From contig SJOL01007113.1 of assembly GCA_004794785.1 (NCBI GenBank), forward strand, positions 1,777,049 to 1,841,048: a stretch of 64,000 nt of DNA, read 5' to 3'. The notes under the pieces were generated by a model. That model saw nothing but the letters and a program-made list of their open reading frames with translations, was not told the origin of the DNA and searched no databases. Source of the DNA: Opisthorchis felineus (taxonomy: Eukaryota; Platyhelminthes; Trematoda; Opisthorchiida; Opisthorchiidae). Both the position numbers and the translations under genes were made by a program. Shown here piece by piece: positions 49,161-62,100 of this stretch (within the stretch, counting starts at the first letter, position 1; every line of letters begins with the position of its first letter).

Positions 49161-52100
49161 AAAATAATCAGAATCTTTGCTGCCGGATGCAGAGAACATG
49201 ATCACCTAGGCAATCCGAGAAATGCATTTTATTGTGGAAAAAATCCCAAATCAACCGCAAAGACAGAAAAATCGTATGGCACTAAATTAATCCAGTAAGT
49301 GTCAAAACGTTGGAATAAAAGCGAAATTGGTGTAATCGCATTCTCTCAAAGCAGGGCAAACGTCAAATGTTTGACTTGCTCTAAGTTAATTTGCACGTGC
49401 ATCCAACTCGCCATCAGTGCTCGATACATTCTGCAAGGATACAAAAAGCACTGAAGCCTGAACATTAATCACAGAATAAGAAATGGAACAAAGGTGATTG
49501 GTTCACTTATTTGGAAAACGCCTGGAACTGAACGAGAAGTTCTGGAAATTTATGGAAAACGGTTGGGCACTGTTCCATCAAGAATACTGGTAGGCTCACT
49601 GCTGGGCACAGTTTGGCTTTCGGCACAAACTTGCCATCTGGCTAAGTTGATTATTTACAACACTGATCGACTTCTGGACCAAGAGGAGAGTCAGTCATCA
49701 GGATCTTTTCCAACTGGTGGGCTAAAGCAATGTTGGGTTTACACACAATTTAGGCTAATAGACACTTCATAAATTTTGGATAGACCTGTGGTTTAATTTT
49801 TCTAATTCACTTCATGACTGTAGTTTAAGTCTTTATTACTTTGTATGCGTGTTCCCACTTCAACTAAGTCGGGACAGTTTCGACATGAAATTCGGTCTCG
49901 CTTGGCTTTCTATTTTGGATGTGAGCTACTTATGACTACTTTTGGATGACAACCGCGCATCGTTATGTGGTACATCAGCTTCTATATGAATCCTATCCAT
50001 TAGCTCGTCAGCTACCTTTCCTCTATTCTGTTTATAGTTGGATGCCCGACGCTCTATCTTGCCTCTGCCACCCAGTAACCGTGATGCAAATCATGACCTT
50101 TGTCTCAAATTCATCAGATCTATTCTGTGCCCTAGGTCTAGCGAATGTCATGCCACTGCTGAGATTTTATTGAGCGCCGGATATTTATCAGCATTTATTC
50201 AAGGTTTGGTCATTCTTCTCTCGTGATCACCGATTTGTTTCTAGTTCTGTGATTCTGTTCCATGGAAAACCCCGATGCAGACATTGCTTTAGATTTTATG
50301 CACGTAGTTTTTGGTGCCTTCAGTCTGCAGTCAGCCACAGAGTTGGCTCAAATTCGTGTAGGTTTCCCCCTAGCCATTTGTCGTATTGCTTACTCACCCA
50401 TGCCAAAAAGCAGGAGCTCTGACTGTCCTGATTACAGTTGTATATTTCTTTAAAACAACACAACGTAGCTTGACAGCTTTTTTCAGACTGTTATCTTCAG
50501 TCCAGTATAAGTCACGTTCATATACACAAAAGTTGGCACACAAGCTTTAATGGAGATTTTTTCCGAGAGGCAGCATACTCCTGATTCATCCTTTTTGGGA
50601 ATCATCAGCAGTGCTCGTCTAACAAAACCCTAGGAGTCTCGAAGCCATGAGGTGTGGAAATGCTTGTTTGCATGCACACTCTAGCTCTTGAAACACATCG
50701 TTCATATACCGCCTAGAAGTGGAACCGCTACGCCCTCCGTAACAACTCGTTCGGTGTGCGTGTTTCCTAGATAAACCGATATCTTGGGCTGAGAAATGAT
50801 GAAGGGGTTTCTTTGCACGCATCCAGTAATTCCAGGCTACTCGTTCTTGTTCCTGGCTTGCTGAAAAGCCTTCTATTCCAGCCAGCCGTTACATATTTTC
50901 ATTCTTGGGTTGGCTCAGGCGGTTTTGTTATTTGGCGGTTTGACCTAATTTCACGTCTTTGCTTTCCGAGTACTTGTTGCCTCCTGGCCTGTATGACTGC
51001 CACTCTTCAGACAGTGTTTGAGGGATTGTTTATCCGTGTCCGGTCCGGAATTTCCCCGGTAGATTTCTGTTCCTCACAATATTTTTTGCAATCCAACCTA
51101 TTTCCAAACCTCTGCATCCACTGGAAGCCCGACTGCAATTCACGTGAGACCAGCATCATTTACCATTAGAGTTCCCTATTTTTGTTTCCACTAGATGTTT
51201 TGATGACTGACGTTTGAACAGTGGATAGACATTTGAAAGAAACAACTGTTTGGGATCCCCGACCAAGGCTGAATGTGCTTTATGTGCAGATTTTTGAGCA
51301 AAACGATATTTGAAACTCTTGACATTTGTTAATATTATGTACACCGTGAGTGTTTCTTTTTTCGGCAAGTCGTTCATCAGTAAAGCAGGTAAAATTAAGT
51401 TGGGTAATAGAAACGATATTTTGTGAATTTTCCTTCTAATGATAAATTGTCCCGTAGTTTTTTAGCATCCGCAGCGCTGCTGGTGGGTTAATCGACCGGC
51501 ACAACGCGAGCGGTTAGCGAGTCGTCCTGCAGTGGATCTCACAAGCTTGAATATGTTTACCTGTTCGGAGGAAGTAAGTCACATGCGTCGAGGGTACTCT
51601 AAAGGACAAACTACGACTGTAGCTAGATGCATCGCATGCCATTTTTATTCACAATGATTTATAGGTCTACTGTAAGTCAATTATTATTTGCAGGACCTTT
51701 AAACAAGGTAAATATATTTGGACAAAAATATGACCATAAGTTCAGTAAGAAAGCATCATGTATTAGCCAAATATAGGCGTAAACCCTAAACGGCCTGCTT
51801 TAATCACCTTACCATTAGTGTTCTTTGAGTGGGATAGGATGAAAGCATGATCATTGTTTTGGATAAGGTGGAGTAAGTTACATCGATGTATCCTAAATGC
51901 TTCGCGTCATTCAGCTCGCGGTATGCTTTGGTTGATTTTTGTTGACTTAAATTCGGGACCGCCTATCAAGATACGGCGAATATGCTGTAATAAGAGGTAT
52001 GAAGTAATGCGTGCGTTGGCTAAACGACGTTCGCTACCGCTGAAATTTGACCAAAGCAAATGCTTCCGAAAACTGGGCGCAGAGGGAAATGAGCTCATTT

Positions 52101-55100
52101 CAGTCGGCCAACTAGACAGGTTTCCGTTGGAAACAATGATCATTCCTGGTCTGCGGGTTGTATAGAAACGGGGCTGATGTGAGCAAAAGCGGTGTTAGCT
52201 AGAGATTCAAGCTTTTGGTGCCATCAAATGGGATTTAATGTTACCTATAAATTAAATTGAAGTTTAGTGGCTGCTGGAAGTAGCAGTTTCCAACACGACA
52301 ATAATCTGGAAGCTGCTCTTGGTAACCCCTAATATTTCCTTCAACTTTTGCATTTTCTCAGAGCAAATATTGTATGTAGAAACACTTCCGCTAATTAGCT
52401 CACTGAACCCCAACGCGCAGATGGCTTTGTTAGAAAATTGCTTTTCTGTTAGATGACAAAATTGCAAATCTCTTCCGATTCATTGACGAACCGCGATGAT
52501 CTACCGACACATAAGAATTAGAGCGGCAAAATTAGCAGAAACGAGATGCAATGTGAAAACTAATTGGACTGTAGAATAGTCATTCCTATTTTCAGGACAC
52601 CATCCAATTGATCAGAATCAGTAGCTTTCCGTTCGCCATCTTAGTGACCACGCTTTTTATTGCGCTAAATTTCCATGGAATCAAAGTGGTGAAACCCAGA
52701 AAACAAAATACCTTTTCGTGCAAATGATTTGTCGTTTTGTATAACTGTCCAAACGCTAATTTCTTTCAAGAAGGCGTGGGTATTCAACATACATAGACTG
52801 AATGCGCTGCAAAAATAATCAGTAAAGTTTTCACATTAAGTTTTAAACTCAAAATCGTACCACGTTATAGTCTGACCCCAATAACAATCTTGCAACTTTC
52901 CCACCCTTAACCGAAGGTCTAATCTTCAGACGAAATTATCATTCGTCATCAGAGGTAATAATGTTCATGAGATTAATATGGTTGTGTTCTTTTCGTTTTT
53001 AAAGAAATCTGCTTGGAAAAATTATGCTCAGCCGTAAAGACAAAGCCTTAGATGATAATCGGTGCACGCCATCAACTTCAACGACCAATCATTGCACACA
53101 ATAGCATTCAAACATTCCAATCCACCGGATAGTTACGAACACACTCATCACCTCCCGATAGCTGTTTTGTTGCGATCCCAACTAGAAGTGCTTTAATTTG
53201 GCTTAAAATTCAAGCTTCCTGGGTATAACGTTGCACATATCTAACCAGAAAAAAAACTTACGACAAGATGAAGAACGTTATTTCACTGTGAATGGATTAT
53301 GCAGGTGGTTATTAATGTCAATTCGTTTGACATTTTGTATCAGTACTTAACCGTTCTAACGCAACGATATGACACTTCAGCAGCAGAACGTCATAAAGAA
53401 ACCAGTGTACTGAGAAAGAATAATCGTATTTTATCATTCCAGCTCGATGCACGATAGGACACAACAGTTATGAGGAGAAGACGGATCAAATTCTCACATA
53501 CTCGGAACCTCAGAATGGATAAGCATCCGAAAACCAACTAAATCATCGAAGAACAACTCATTAGACAACTAGAGAGTCTAGACCCAAGTGAATAATCATA
53601 GGAGCAGAACGCTTAAAACTAAAGGTTTCGGGAACCGCAAATTTCAGTCTTCACCATGGCCCTAAGTTTCAAAAGCATGGCCAGATAATGGCCCTTTGGT
53701 TTATGGTAGGTTGTGCACATGTTTATGCAGCTTTCTTAAGGATCTTTTTAAACTGGGAGACAGGTCTACTGGTGATATTCCTGCTAATGTTCTGTTAGCG
53801 GTTAATTTCTTTTACTGGTTCCGTTCATTTCAGTAGACGTTGGGCATCTACTTCTGCTCAACGTAACCTACATGTAACATTTTAAGATCAATGAGATGTC
53901 AGTTTGCTCTCTTCAGATATACTTGATTTCAAATTTGCCTACTGGAAACTATAGCGCTCCATTCACTGTAAAAGTAAATGGACCGGTCAATAATTACAGA
54001 TCACTAGGTCTGCAAAAACCTTTTGTAGTGCAAAGAAACTCTAAAGCTCAAACCAAATGTACAGCAAGGAAACATTCCTGAAGAGGAAAGGTTATCCAGA
54101 ATGTTTTTCGAGATTCACAGTCCAGTTCAAAACACAAATCACATGGCTAAGCTGTGTGAGAAGGATGCCTACCTACTTCTTCAACTGTACAGTAATGGCA
54201 TAAGCGACGACATCATGGGGTAGCTAAATTTGACCACACTTTATTTTTATAAAACAAGCAAGCTACCTTCGACGTCGATCGTCTAGAGGCTTCTTCTCCA
54301 AAGACTTGAAAAAAGGTTGTCTACGCTCTGTGCCTCCGTCGTAGTCCACAGGTTGTGCTGCAGGTATAGAAAAGCTTGAGCAGGTAGAACAGATCTATAT
54401 CTAGAAAAATGCTGGATAACTGAAGATATTCCGAAAAATCTCATTTAGATTTTAGGGTTTACAGATCAAGCCGTAACCCTGAACCATCAGTCACCAGGCG
54501 TCTCTTTAGAACTTTGTTACACAGCACCAGCATACAGACTATTAAGAATTCGTGGCCGAACCCTACAAAGCCTCTTTATTTGTACAAAAATCTTGAAGCA
54601 CGCCGTTTGATCATTTAACCCCTAAAAATCGAAGGATTATTATCTGGCTTACATGCTTTGTGAATGTGACTGACGACAGTAGGAGGTTTGTCAACAGTAG
54701 GACCCAACAGGTCACATGTTGGTAACCTTCCTTCCTGCAGACATTCTAGTAAAGGTATTTTATCACACGCTAGATGAATAGACTGATTTCCGCTTAAGAT
54801 TCCCTCTCCTCTGGTAAGCATCGTTTTCGCCAAATCAAAACGTTCAAGGACCTCAAAATCTGACATTTGTGACAGAAAATCCCACTTGATATTTGTTTAT
54901 TTTATATTTGATTTTTACGTTGATCAGCCAAGTCTTTGCTGTCAAAGTCTAGGAATACATCATGCATAACATTGAAAGCCTAATGAGATTTGCTTAAATT
55001 AAATTTTCTCTACTTCAAGCACTGGAAATTTGGTCCCATCTAATTTTACGGAGGTGTTTTGTGCATCTGAGTACTTTACGTGGGCTACCCGTTTGACAAT

Positions 55101-58100
55101 TTACTAAAAAATATTTGTTTCTCATGGAAATTGCAGTAGGAGTCCAAACAAAGTAGTACTGCTGAAAGAAGACAACTTAGTTCTCCAAATTCGTGTCCCA
55201 AAAGAGTAGCTTATTATTACATCAGACAACACAATAAGTGGTTGCAGAATTACTTGTCACGTGTTCTTTGACCGATAGCTCCAGTGGCCTTTTGGATGCG
55301 AGCCCCGCGACTTCTTCTGCAAACATCTGGTCAAATGACGAACCATTCAGCTAGATAATTATGGTAAAAAAATAAAGCAGGTTGCAATTATTTTACCATC
55401 GACGAATTTTCGAACCCAAACTTATTGATTTACGGGTTTGTTTGATGTAGTTTCACCGGGGCAAAATTAGTGGATTTTGCTATGACTAGCCTTACCATGA
55501 TTCCTAGGTGCAAGCTTTCGACTGATTTGAAGTTCTCTGGGAAGTATTCATAATTTAGGTATTATAATAACATGAAGTGTTGGCCAAATTTATCTTCTGA
55601 CAAGAGGAACGAGAGTAAGCAAAGCCAGTGTCAATTTGCAATGGTCAGAAAAGATGCATCGTGTCGAACAGAACACTGTTCTTTTCTAATAAAATAGTTC
55701 TTTCTTGGCAGTAAAAGGCTTACTTCCCCGGCTGTACCAAGCATTCAATATGCATATAAGCAGAATCTCTAGTATACCACCCTTCATGCGTGTATACCTA
55801 TTTAATGGAAACCTATTTTGGTAGTCTTATAATCGTCACTTGCTACCACTGTCTTAGCACACCCAGCAAAATCAATTTTGGACCACCCTTGTTTTTCACC
55901 ACAACTCTAATCCACGTTGAGGAAGCTGAAGCTTTTTGTCAGGGATCACCCTTATGTATTCGATTACAGGAATTTGATCAAATGGTGCAAACGCACTAAA
56001 GGTAAACACGGGTGCCATAAAATTACAGGACGACACCATAAGGCTGACTCATCTATAGGGATTTTGATGATTACTTCCGGTCACTTCGCCACAATATCTC
56101 CGGAAAATACATTGATGTTCATCTACTGTTCGATTGCAGTGTGCTCTGTGGTTTGTGGTTATGGGTTGGGGCAATCACCAACGCAATTCTGAGTCATAGA
56201 CATTTGCTCCTTTGTACATTCTCTGCTCTAAAATACCCAGTGGAGTTGAAGCCCAAAGCTGCAACTTGTCCGCTCCAGCACCTTCACAAGGCAGAACAGA
56301 AGTCAGCTGTTGATCGAATGAAAGATTTGAAGAACTGTGCTATTCCGTTCGAATGTCCCACAAACCTTTTCACGAGTAGCAAGAAGTGCCAATGTCAATT
56401 ATTCTTGACGTACACGCTGACGTCTCATCGGCGGTTCAGTCGGTACATTTTATAAGCTTGTAGAGCTTCCACACACACAATGTGCCGGTGCGTCGAATTC
56501 AAAATAACAGCGTGGTCACTGGGTGTGTAAAAGATACACAAGGCCACGGGAAATCAGGCCTACAGTAAAAAATGACGTGCTTTATGGCCAAATGGCCTCC
56601 AACACGGCCCCAAAACGACTCCTACGTGCATAATGTCTACCTACCTCGTAGACTGGTGTGAGAACCTATTAGTGAACGAGAGGCCAACTTCGAGAAACTG
56701 GATTGTATTTCAGTGGAATTTCTTGCTTTGTTTGTTAGATTGAACGGTGAAAATTGTGATGTTATAGAAAGAAGTAACTATAGCTAAGAGTCTAGACATC
56801 ACTAAGCCTAAATCAGCATGCCTCCATGTGTATGGTTAATTTCGCTAAAAATGTGCCTTCTGGAGTTTTTCTCTTTCTTGCTGGTTTACCCGAACGAGCT
56901 CTGTTTTTAGGTACTTACAAAACGAACCATGGAACCATGACCAGAAATACTATGTTTGTCTCTGTCTACTGAGAATAAAACGGTATAATCTTTGCTCCGC
57001 TCCCAAGAAATTTGTACGCATGGGTGAGTATTGCGAGCCATCTTATTCCGTCTTCGCACACGAAGAACCGCAACCTGTGCGTAATCGGTCTCCTTGTGGT
57101 GCGATCTCTCGTTGACCGTATAGAAAATAGTTCATCCCCAGTACTTTTTCACTTTGATTTTTATGAAAAAATCTTTGTGTTTTCAATCGTTCTAATGTTG
57201 AACTAAAATGACATGAAGCTCTGAGTGAGTCCTTGTTGCCATAACTACATTTTCGCGCATTTCGCGCTGATGAAGCAGTGTATATGGTGGAATATGAAGC
57301 TGCATGTTTAACCATTTCCTGTTCTTGGAATTAGAAGTGTCATTTGCTCACCACGAAGGTAACCAGCGATGAATGGCACACTGAAAACATTGAATTTCAG
57401 AGCACCGAAGGAAAGAGATACCTTCATTTTTCATTGTTTCGTGTTTAGAGTGATGCATTGTTGGCTTTGTTTAAGACAAACAGACAAAAATTAGTGTCCA
57501 ATCTTCAAACAGTGCTTCTCAAACAAGCAAGAGACTATGGTTATAAGTAGTAAACTTCAAGTACCTTAAATGTGACTCGCTTTGTAAGCACATTCAAAAG
57601 CTGGAATTTTAAAATGGGATAAATGAGACGTATTCTCTCTTATGCTGAAAATTTAGCTTTACTCAAGAAATTCGGGATGAAATTTTTGGTCATTCAATTT
57701 TCACCGCCTTCCGCTTTGAGGACCCAACTTTGCGATTTACGAAAAGCGTTCCTGATAAGACGTTTTTGTGAAAAACGGAGCAAATTAAAATTCCTTCCAG
57801 GCTTTCAACTTCAATTTATTAACGACATTTATAAATCCTGGCGTCACAACGGATTTTGTGTTTGGCAAGAAAGATTCAGCTTTGTTCTAATTAAATGCTT
57901 CGGATAATGAAGTTCTGGTTACAATGGACGATTTACCAACTAAACTTAGCAGAATAAAAGCAGTAAGCCGAATACTATATCACTAGGTATCGAATTTGCG
58001 TGCATCGTTTCGTTCTATGTCTTAGCTGTGTTGCCTTTAAGTGGTGATGTTTCTACGATATCTTTCAAGGCATGACCTCAAAGCCCGCTATTTAGCCTAG

Positions 58101-58882
58101 TTATCGGCTAAACAGTATCCACTCCCGTTAAAAAATCCAACCGATTCTTTAAGACAGCTTACCATCAGATCTTCTGAGATAGACAGTTTATCAAATTCTA
58201 CGTTCATCGCACCATGCGAGTTTATTGGAGTGATTCGTCTTCAAGAGTCATCGTGCGCTTAAGAACAACAGGTTCCTTGTTAGTTTTCTGATGTGTTCAG
58301 GTAGGGATGACGTAGAAAACTAGAAGTACCGCAGTTAGCTAAGTTGCGATTTATGAATTTACTCAAAAATGGATGCAAGTAGTATTTATTTTTTATCAGG
58401 GGTTTACCACTCCATCTTTCCCGCTATATCAATTCGTGGTTGACATTGGCTTAGTGTCAGTTCGTCCTTTTTAGATAGACTCTTTGAAATAATCATCTGA
58501 GTTCAGATTTTGGAAAGCGTAATCTCCGACATGGCCCGGATAAAAGGGATTCATAATTTAAGATGACATGTAGTCAGAATCTTTCTCCAAGTTGCGACAG
58601 TGAGTGTCAACGTAAACTTTTTTATACAAAAACCACTATCTTAATTCTGTTCTTGAAGATCCAATATCCGAACAAGTGCAACTGCCTCTCTCTTGGACTG
58701 AATCGTAAATGCAAATTAGCCTTCAACCCTTACTAAGGTTCCATCATTATTGTTTCTTTCCAATGTCAGCATTTCAGCTAGTTTGTTTCCTTTCCAATAA
58801 TTCTTGCTTGATCTTAGAGTGACTTAGAGTCACTCTCTTACATGAAAAATTGTGGATGAGGTCAGCTGTTTCCTCGATCAAG
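49161..58882. other. No gene recognised
   Basis: Nearly 10 kb with no supported gene or transposon. Pyrimidine-rich stretches around 49.9-51.2 kb give several overlapping frames of 60-118 codons on the plus strand, without motifs. The frame at 51,854-52,165 (+) and its antisense partner are also unassigned. Confidence 0.5.
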
Positions 58883-58975
58883 TGTACCACTCATAAGGTT
58901 GCTGAGCGCTCCTCGACAGTCCAGGACAAACTTTGCAATTTCTGGATTTATCGGGTACGTGTAGTCCCGTATGTG
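58883..58975 (-). ncRNA. Badly decayed hammerhead copy E1
   Basis: Reading the minus strand, GGGACTACACGTAC leads to CCGATAA where CUGAUGA should be, then a decayed stem II, AAAGTTTGTCC in place of GAAACCGGUC, then TGGACTGTCGAGGAGCGC and the family tail CAGCAACCTTATGAGTGGT. The frame of the repeat is clear from both ends, but every catalytic block has substitutions. Inactive. Confidence 0.6.
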
Positions 58976-59160
58976 TCGTGTATGAACGACAAATTGTGCG
59001 AAATTGGTTAACAACTCTTATTTCCAAATCTCACTGGTCTACACGAATGACTTGATTGCAAAAACGAAGCTGTTTGAGAGCATTCAGTAACCTTATGTGT
59101 GGTACAGATATGTAATATCAAGGCAACTGAGATATAAGGCAGTCTTTGTGCGTCGCACCA
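58976..59160 (+). ncRNA. Decayed hammerhead copy E2 with tail and spacer end
   Basis: It stands back to back with E1. Recognisable parts are TATGAACGAC at the core position and GCGAAATTGGTT at 58,999-59,009 for GCGAAACCGGTT. After an insertion come the tail CATTCAGTAACCTTATGTG and then GCAACTGAGATATAAGGCAG with TCTTTGTGC. This last block matches the reverse complement of the spacer end at about 13,932-13,965, so the element continues to about 59,160. No catalytic competence is expected. Confidence 0.55.
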
Positions 59161-62100
59161 TATTATACACGCCAGGTTTTATTGAATTCCCCGTTGCCTC
59201 CGATGTAAAGATCATTGCTGTTTTTCAGCGGTTACCTTAGTTTCTTGAAGCTATAAGGAGCTATTTTGTTGAAGTTGGAAATTATATCAGATTTTACCTT
59301 GTACGTTTATGTACAATATTGGAGGCATCAACCCCGGTCTCATTCACTTCAAGCGACTGCCCATAGTCTTTTATTTGATGAAACTGGAGTCAGCAGTAAA
59401 CAAATATTACTGCTCCTTTTAACAAAGATTGATGATCTCAGCTATCATCCCAGTGTATAATGAAATAAGCAGCCTGAGGCCGTGAATGCCGGCACCATAG
59501 GAACGGTTGTAAACACTCATCGTATCAATGGAAGAATCCTCATTCGTCCTGACAGGCCGTAAATACTAATTTACAGTAGGGATGAAAACTAAAGTAAGCC
59601 TCCCATATCCATCGTATGGAGTTGTGTTTGTTCATATTGTCTTGTCCAAAATTGTCAGTGGAACTCTGGAATAATGGGGAATGCTAGATGGCTCAGTATC
59701 CCAGGGTTTTCAGTTGATCAATGGTTAATTGTATGTACTTAATTGTGTTTTTCCGACCCTGCCACGTTTCTGCAGAATTCCTCAGAACCATGCAAATCCA
59801 AACCTGGCCATGGAGCAGTGGCTTAAGGGGCATTTAGTTGGGAATGATGACTGCAGCCTAAGACGCGAAATTCCCCCGCTGTTGTGCAATCTACCTGTGG
59901 ACACTGTAGCCGCAACGCACCTTGATGACTGAACCCACCATTAAAGCCTTAAAAGTACACTACTCTGCCCTTGAGGAAACACTTCCAGGGTATTTCAGAA
60001 TGTCTCCTCAGTGAACGTCGTTCTTCGTGGAAATGGTTAGCTTATAAAAATACCTAAAACATCCTTACTGAGGTGACAAAACTTTGTGTATATGGGTGCT
60101 CAAGCGGTTTTTGTAAACAAGCGATGCGAGAGTTTCAGCCAAAGCGCTTCCATCAAAGAAAAACAATTGGTACAATATCCTGGCCCTGTTGTCAGATATT
60201 CTCAAGCAGAGGGAATCTGGCTTACCCAACGCCCAAGTCGAGGAATATTATGGGGATGAATAAACAGTTATATATTGAGGATTTGGGACCACCAGAAGAT
60301 GTATGTTTGGCCCTCTGGGACATTCTTCTTGGGAACGTTGCAACAGAATATACTCCTTGCCACTAAATGGTCTTCTTGATGCACATAGCTACACCTGAGC
60401 GGATTCGTACGTAATGCCTCCGGTACGTTGAAGCAAACCTGCTAACACTGAACGAAATATAGATAGTCATAGCCAAATTTATTTAGCAAAATAGGACAAA
60501 GTATTTATTTGCTGAGGTTTTGCAGCAACACTAATATAGACCTACTAACATATCACTGACTCAACCCGTGTTCTCAGCCGACATACATTCAAATTAGAAG
60601 TATATGGCCAGTCTCTACGCAGCCGAATTACTTCCAGTGAATACTTTTTTTGGAAATATACGTTGTAGGTGACTAGGTTATTTAGTATTTTGGAATAATG
60701 GCAGCTCATATGTGCTCCGTCGTTGCTACTCGAGTGGCTATTGACCTGCTTGCAGAGCATGGTAACTACTTTGTTTCTGTCACCAAACAAATGTTTGCAT
60801 TCAGTGGTCAAGCTCGGCGGTTGGATCATCGGCAGTCTGATAAGTGACAGATAACGCCATCCTCAATGGATTGCCGTTTGCTGAAATTTACATTTGCTGT
60901 TATGTGATGTACTAGCTGAAGCGTGGCTTTTTAAGCCTATCAGAAATCACACTGTCTTCTCGTATGTTCTACTGCACTCAGCTGCCATCATTTAGCTGCA
61001 GGAAGGCATCCCAACAAAACTCATTCATCAGTCTCCAAAAGGTTATTCGCCGTCTATTTGGCTACGCCAGATTTACCTTCCCAGTCACCAAAACCAACAT
61101 CTATTTTCACATGTAAAACCACATTGATGACGTCGTCTTTTTCTACAAATAGGAGTTGTATGTTTACTTTACTCACAGTGGTGGACATAGTGTCCAACCA
61201 AGGTATCCGTAGTCAACCTAACTTTTAAATTTAACCACCAGAAGAGAAAAACAACGACAGCTACCTTTATTTCGGAGTGGGATTAGTGTCCTATCGTTTT
61301 ACGCACCCAATGAGTTGACATACTTATTTGTACTTATCAAAGTAACTTTTTATAACACGGACACATCAACAAATTTAGTTTTGAAGACCCGTGTTTCGAA
61401 TACTCTGATTAACCGAACACAATCAAAATGTGTGCCAGTGTTAGGGATTATACATAGATGGGCGAATTTCACCATTTAACTTCGCCCGTATACCAGTTGT
61501 CAACGCCAAATTATCAACTATCAATGATGGCCAAGTAATCTGACTACTTGTCACAAGCACCTAAATTCACCTGTTTAACTTATCTGCCATATCCTTCTTA
61601 AAACCAAACACCCTTCTATAAACAACACATTGGCCTCACCTCTTGATCTATTCCCCTGTGTAAATCCACGAAAATGCTGGAGAAGTCTAGGAAGGACGCA
61701 GTTTCGTCTACCTAATCAAGTTCTACCGAAAATCAAAGCTACCTGAAAAGTTACAACTAACCAAGAGGTGAATTCTTTCAGGACTGCTACCTGACTCTGT
61801 TTATTCCACGACCGTCAGGTTTTCATGACCGTTAGCAAATAGAAAGCAAGAAACATCCCTATGGGCCGAAACCGTTCACACGTTAAATAGACATCTGCTT
61901 AAATCCATATTAGAACTTCTCATATAATAGTATGATGCAGTAGTTTAACTTCAATGTTCTGCTTTTTTTGTTTTCGTTAGTAAAGGTGACTATAAGATTA
62001 GATCAAACATATATTTCGCATCTGTATGCTTTTAATTCACCACCGGTTTTGTTTTAATACATCATTGCAAGCGATTGACACATATATGGTTTGCATCACA

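Noticed and set aside
61120..61149. Peptide HIDDVVFFYK resembling a reverse transcriptase YxDD box
   Set aside because: Neighbouring residues in the same frame, including stops on both sides, do not match any reverse transcriptase block.
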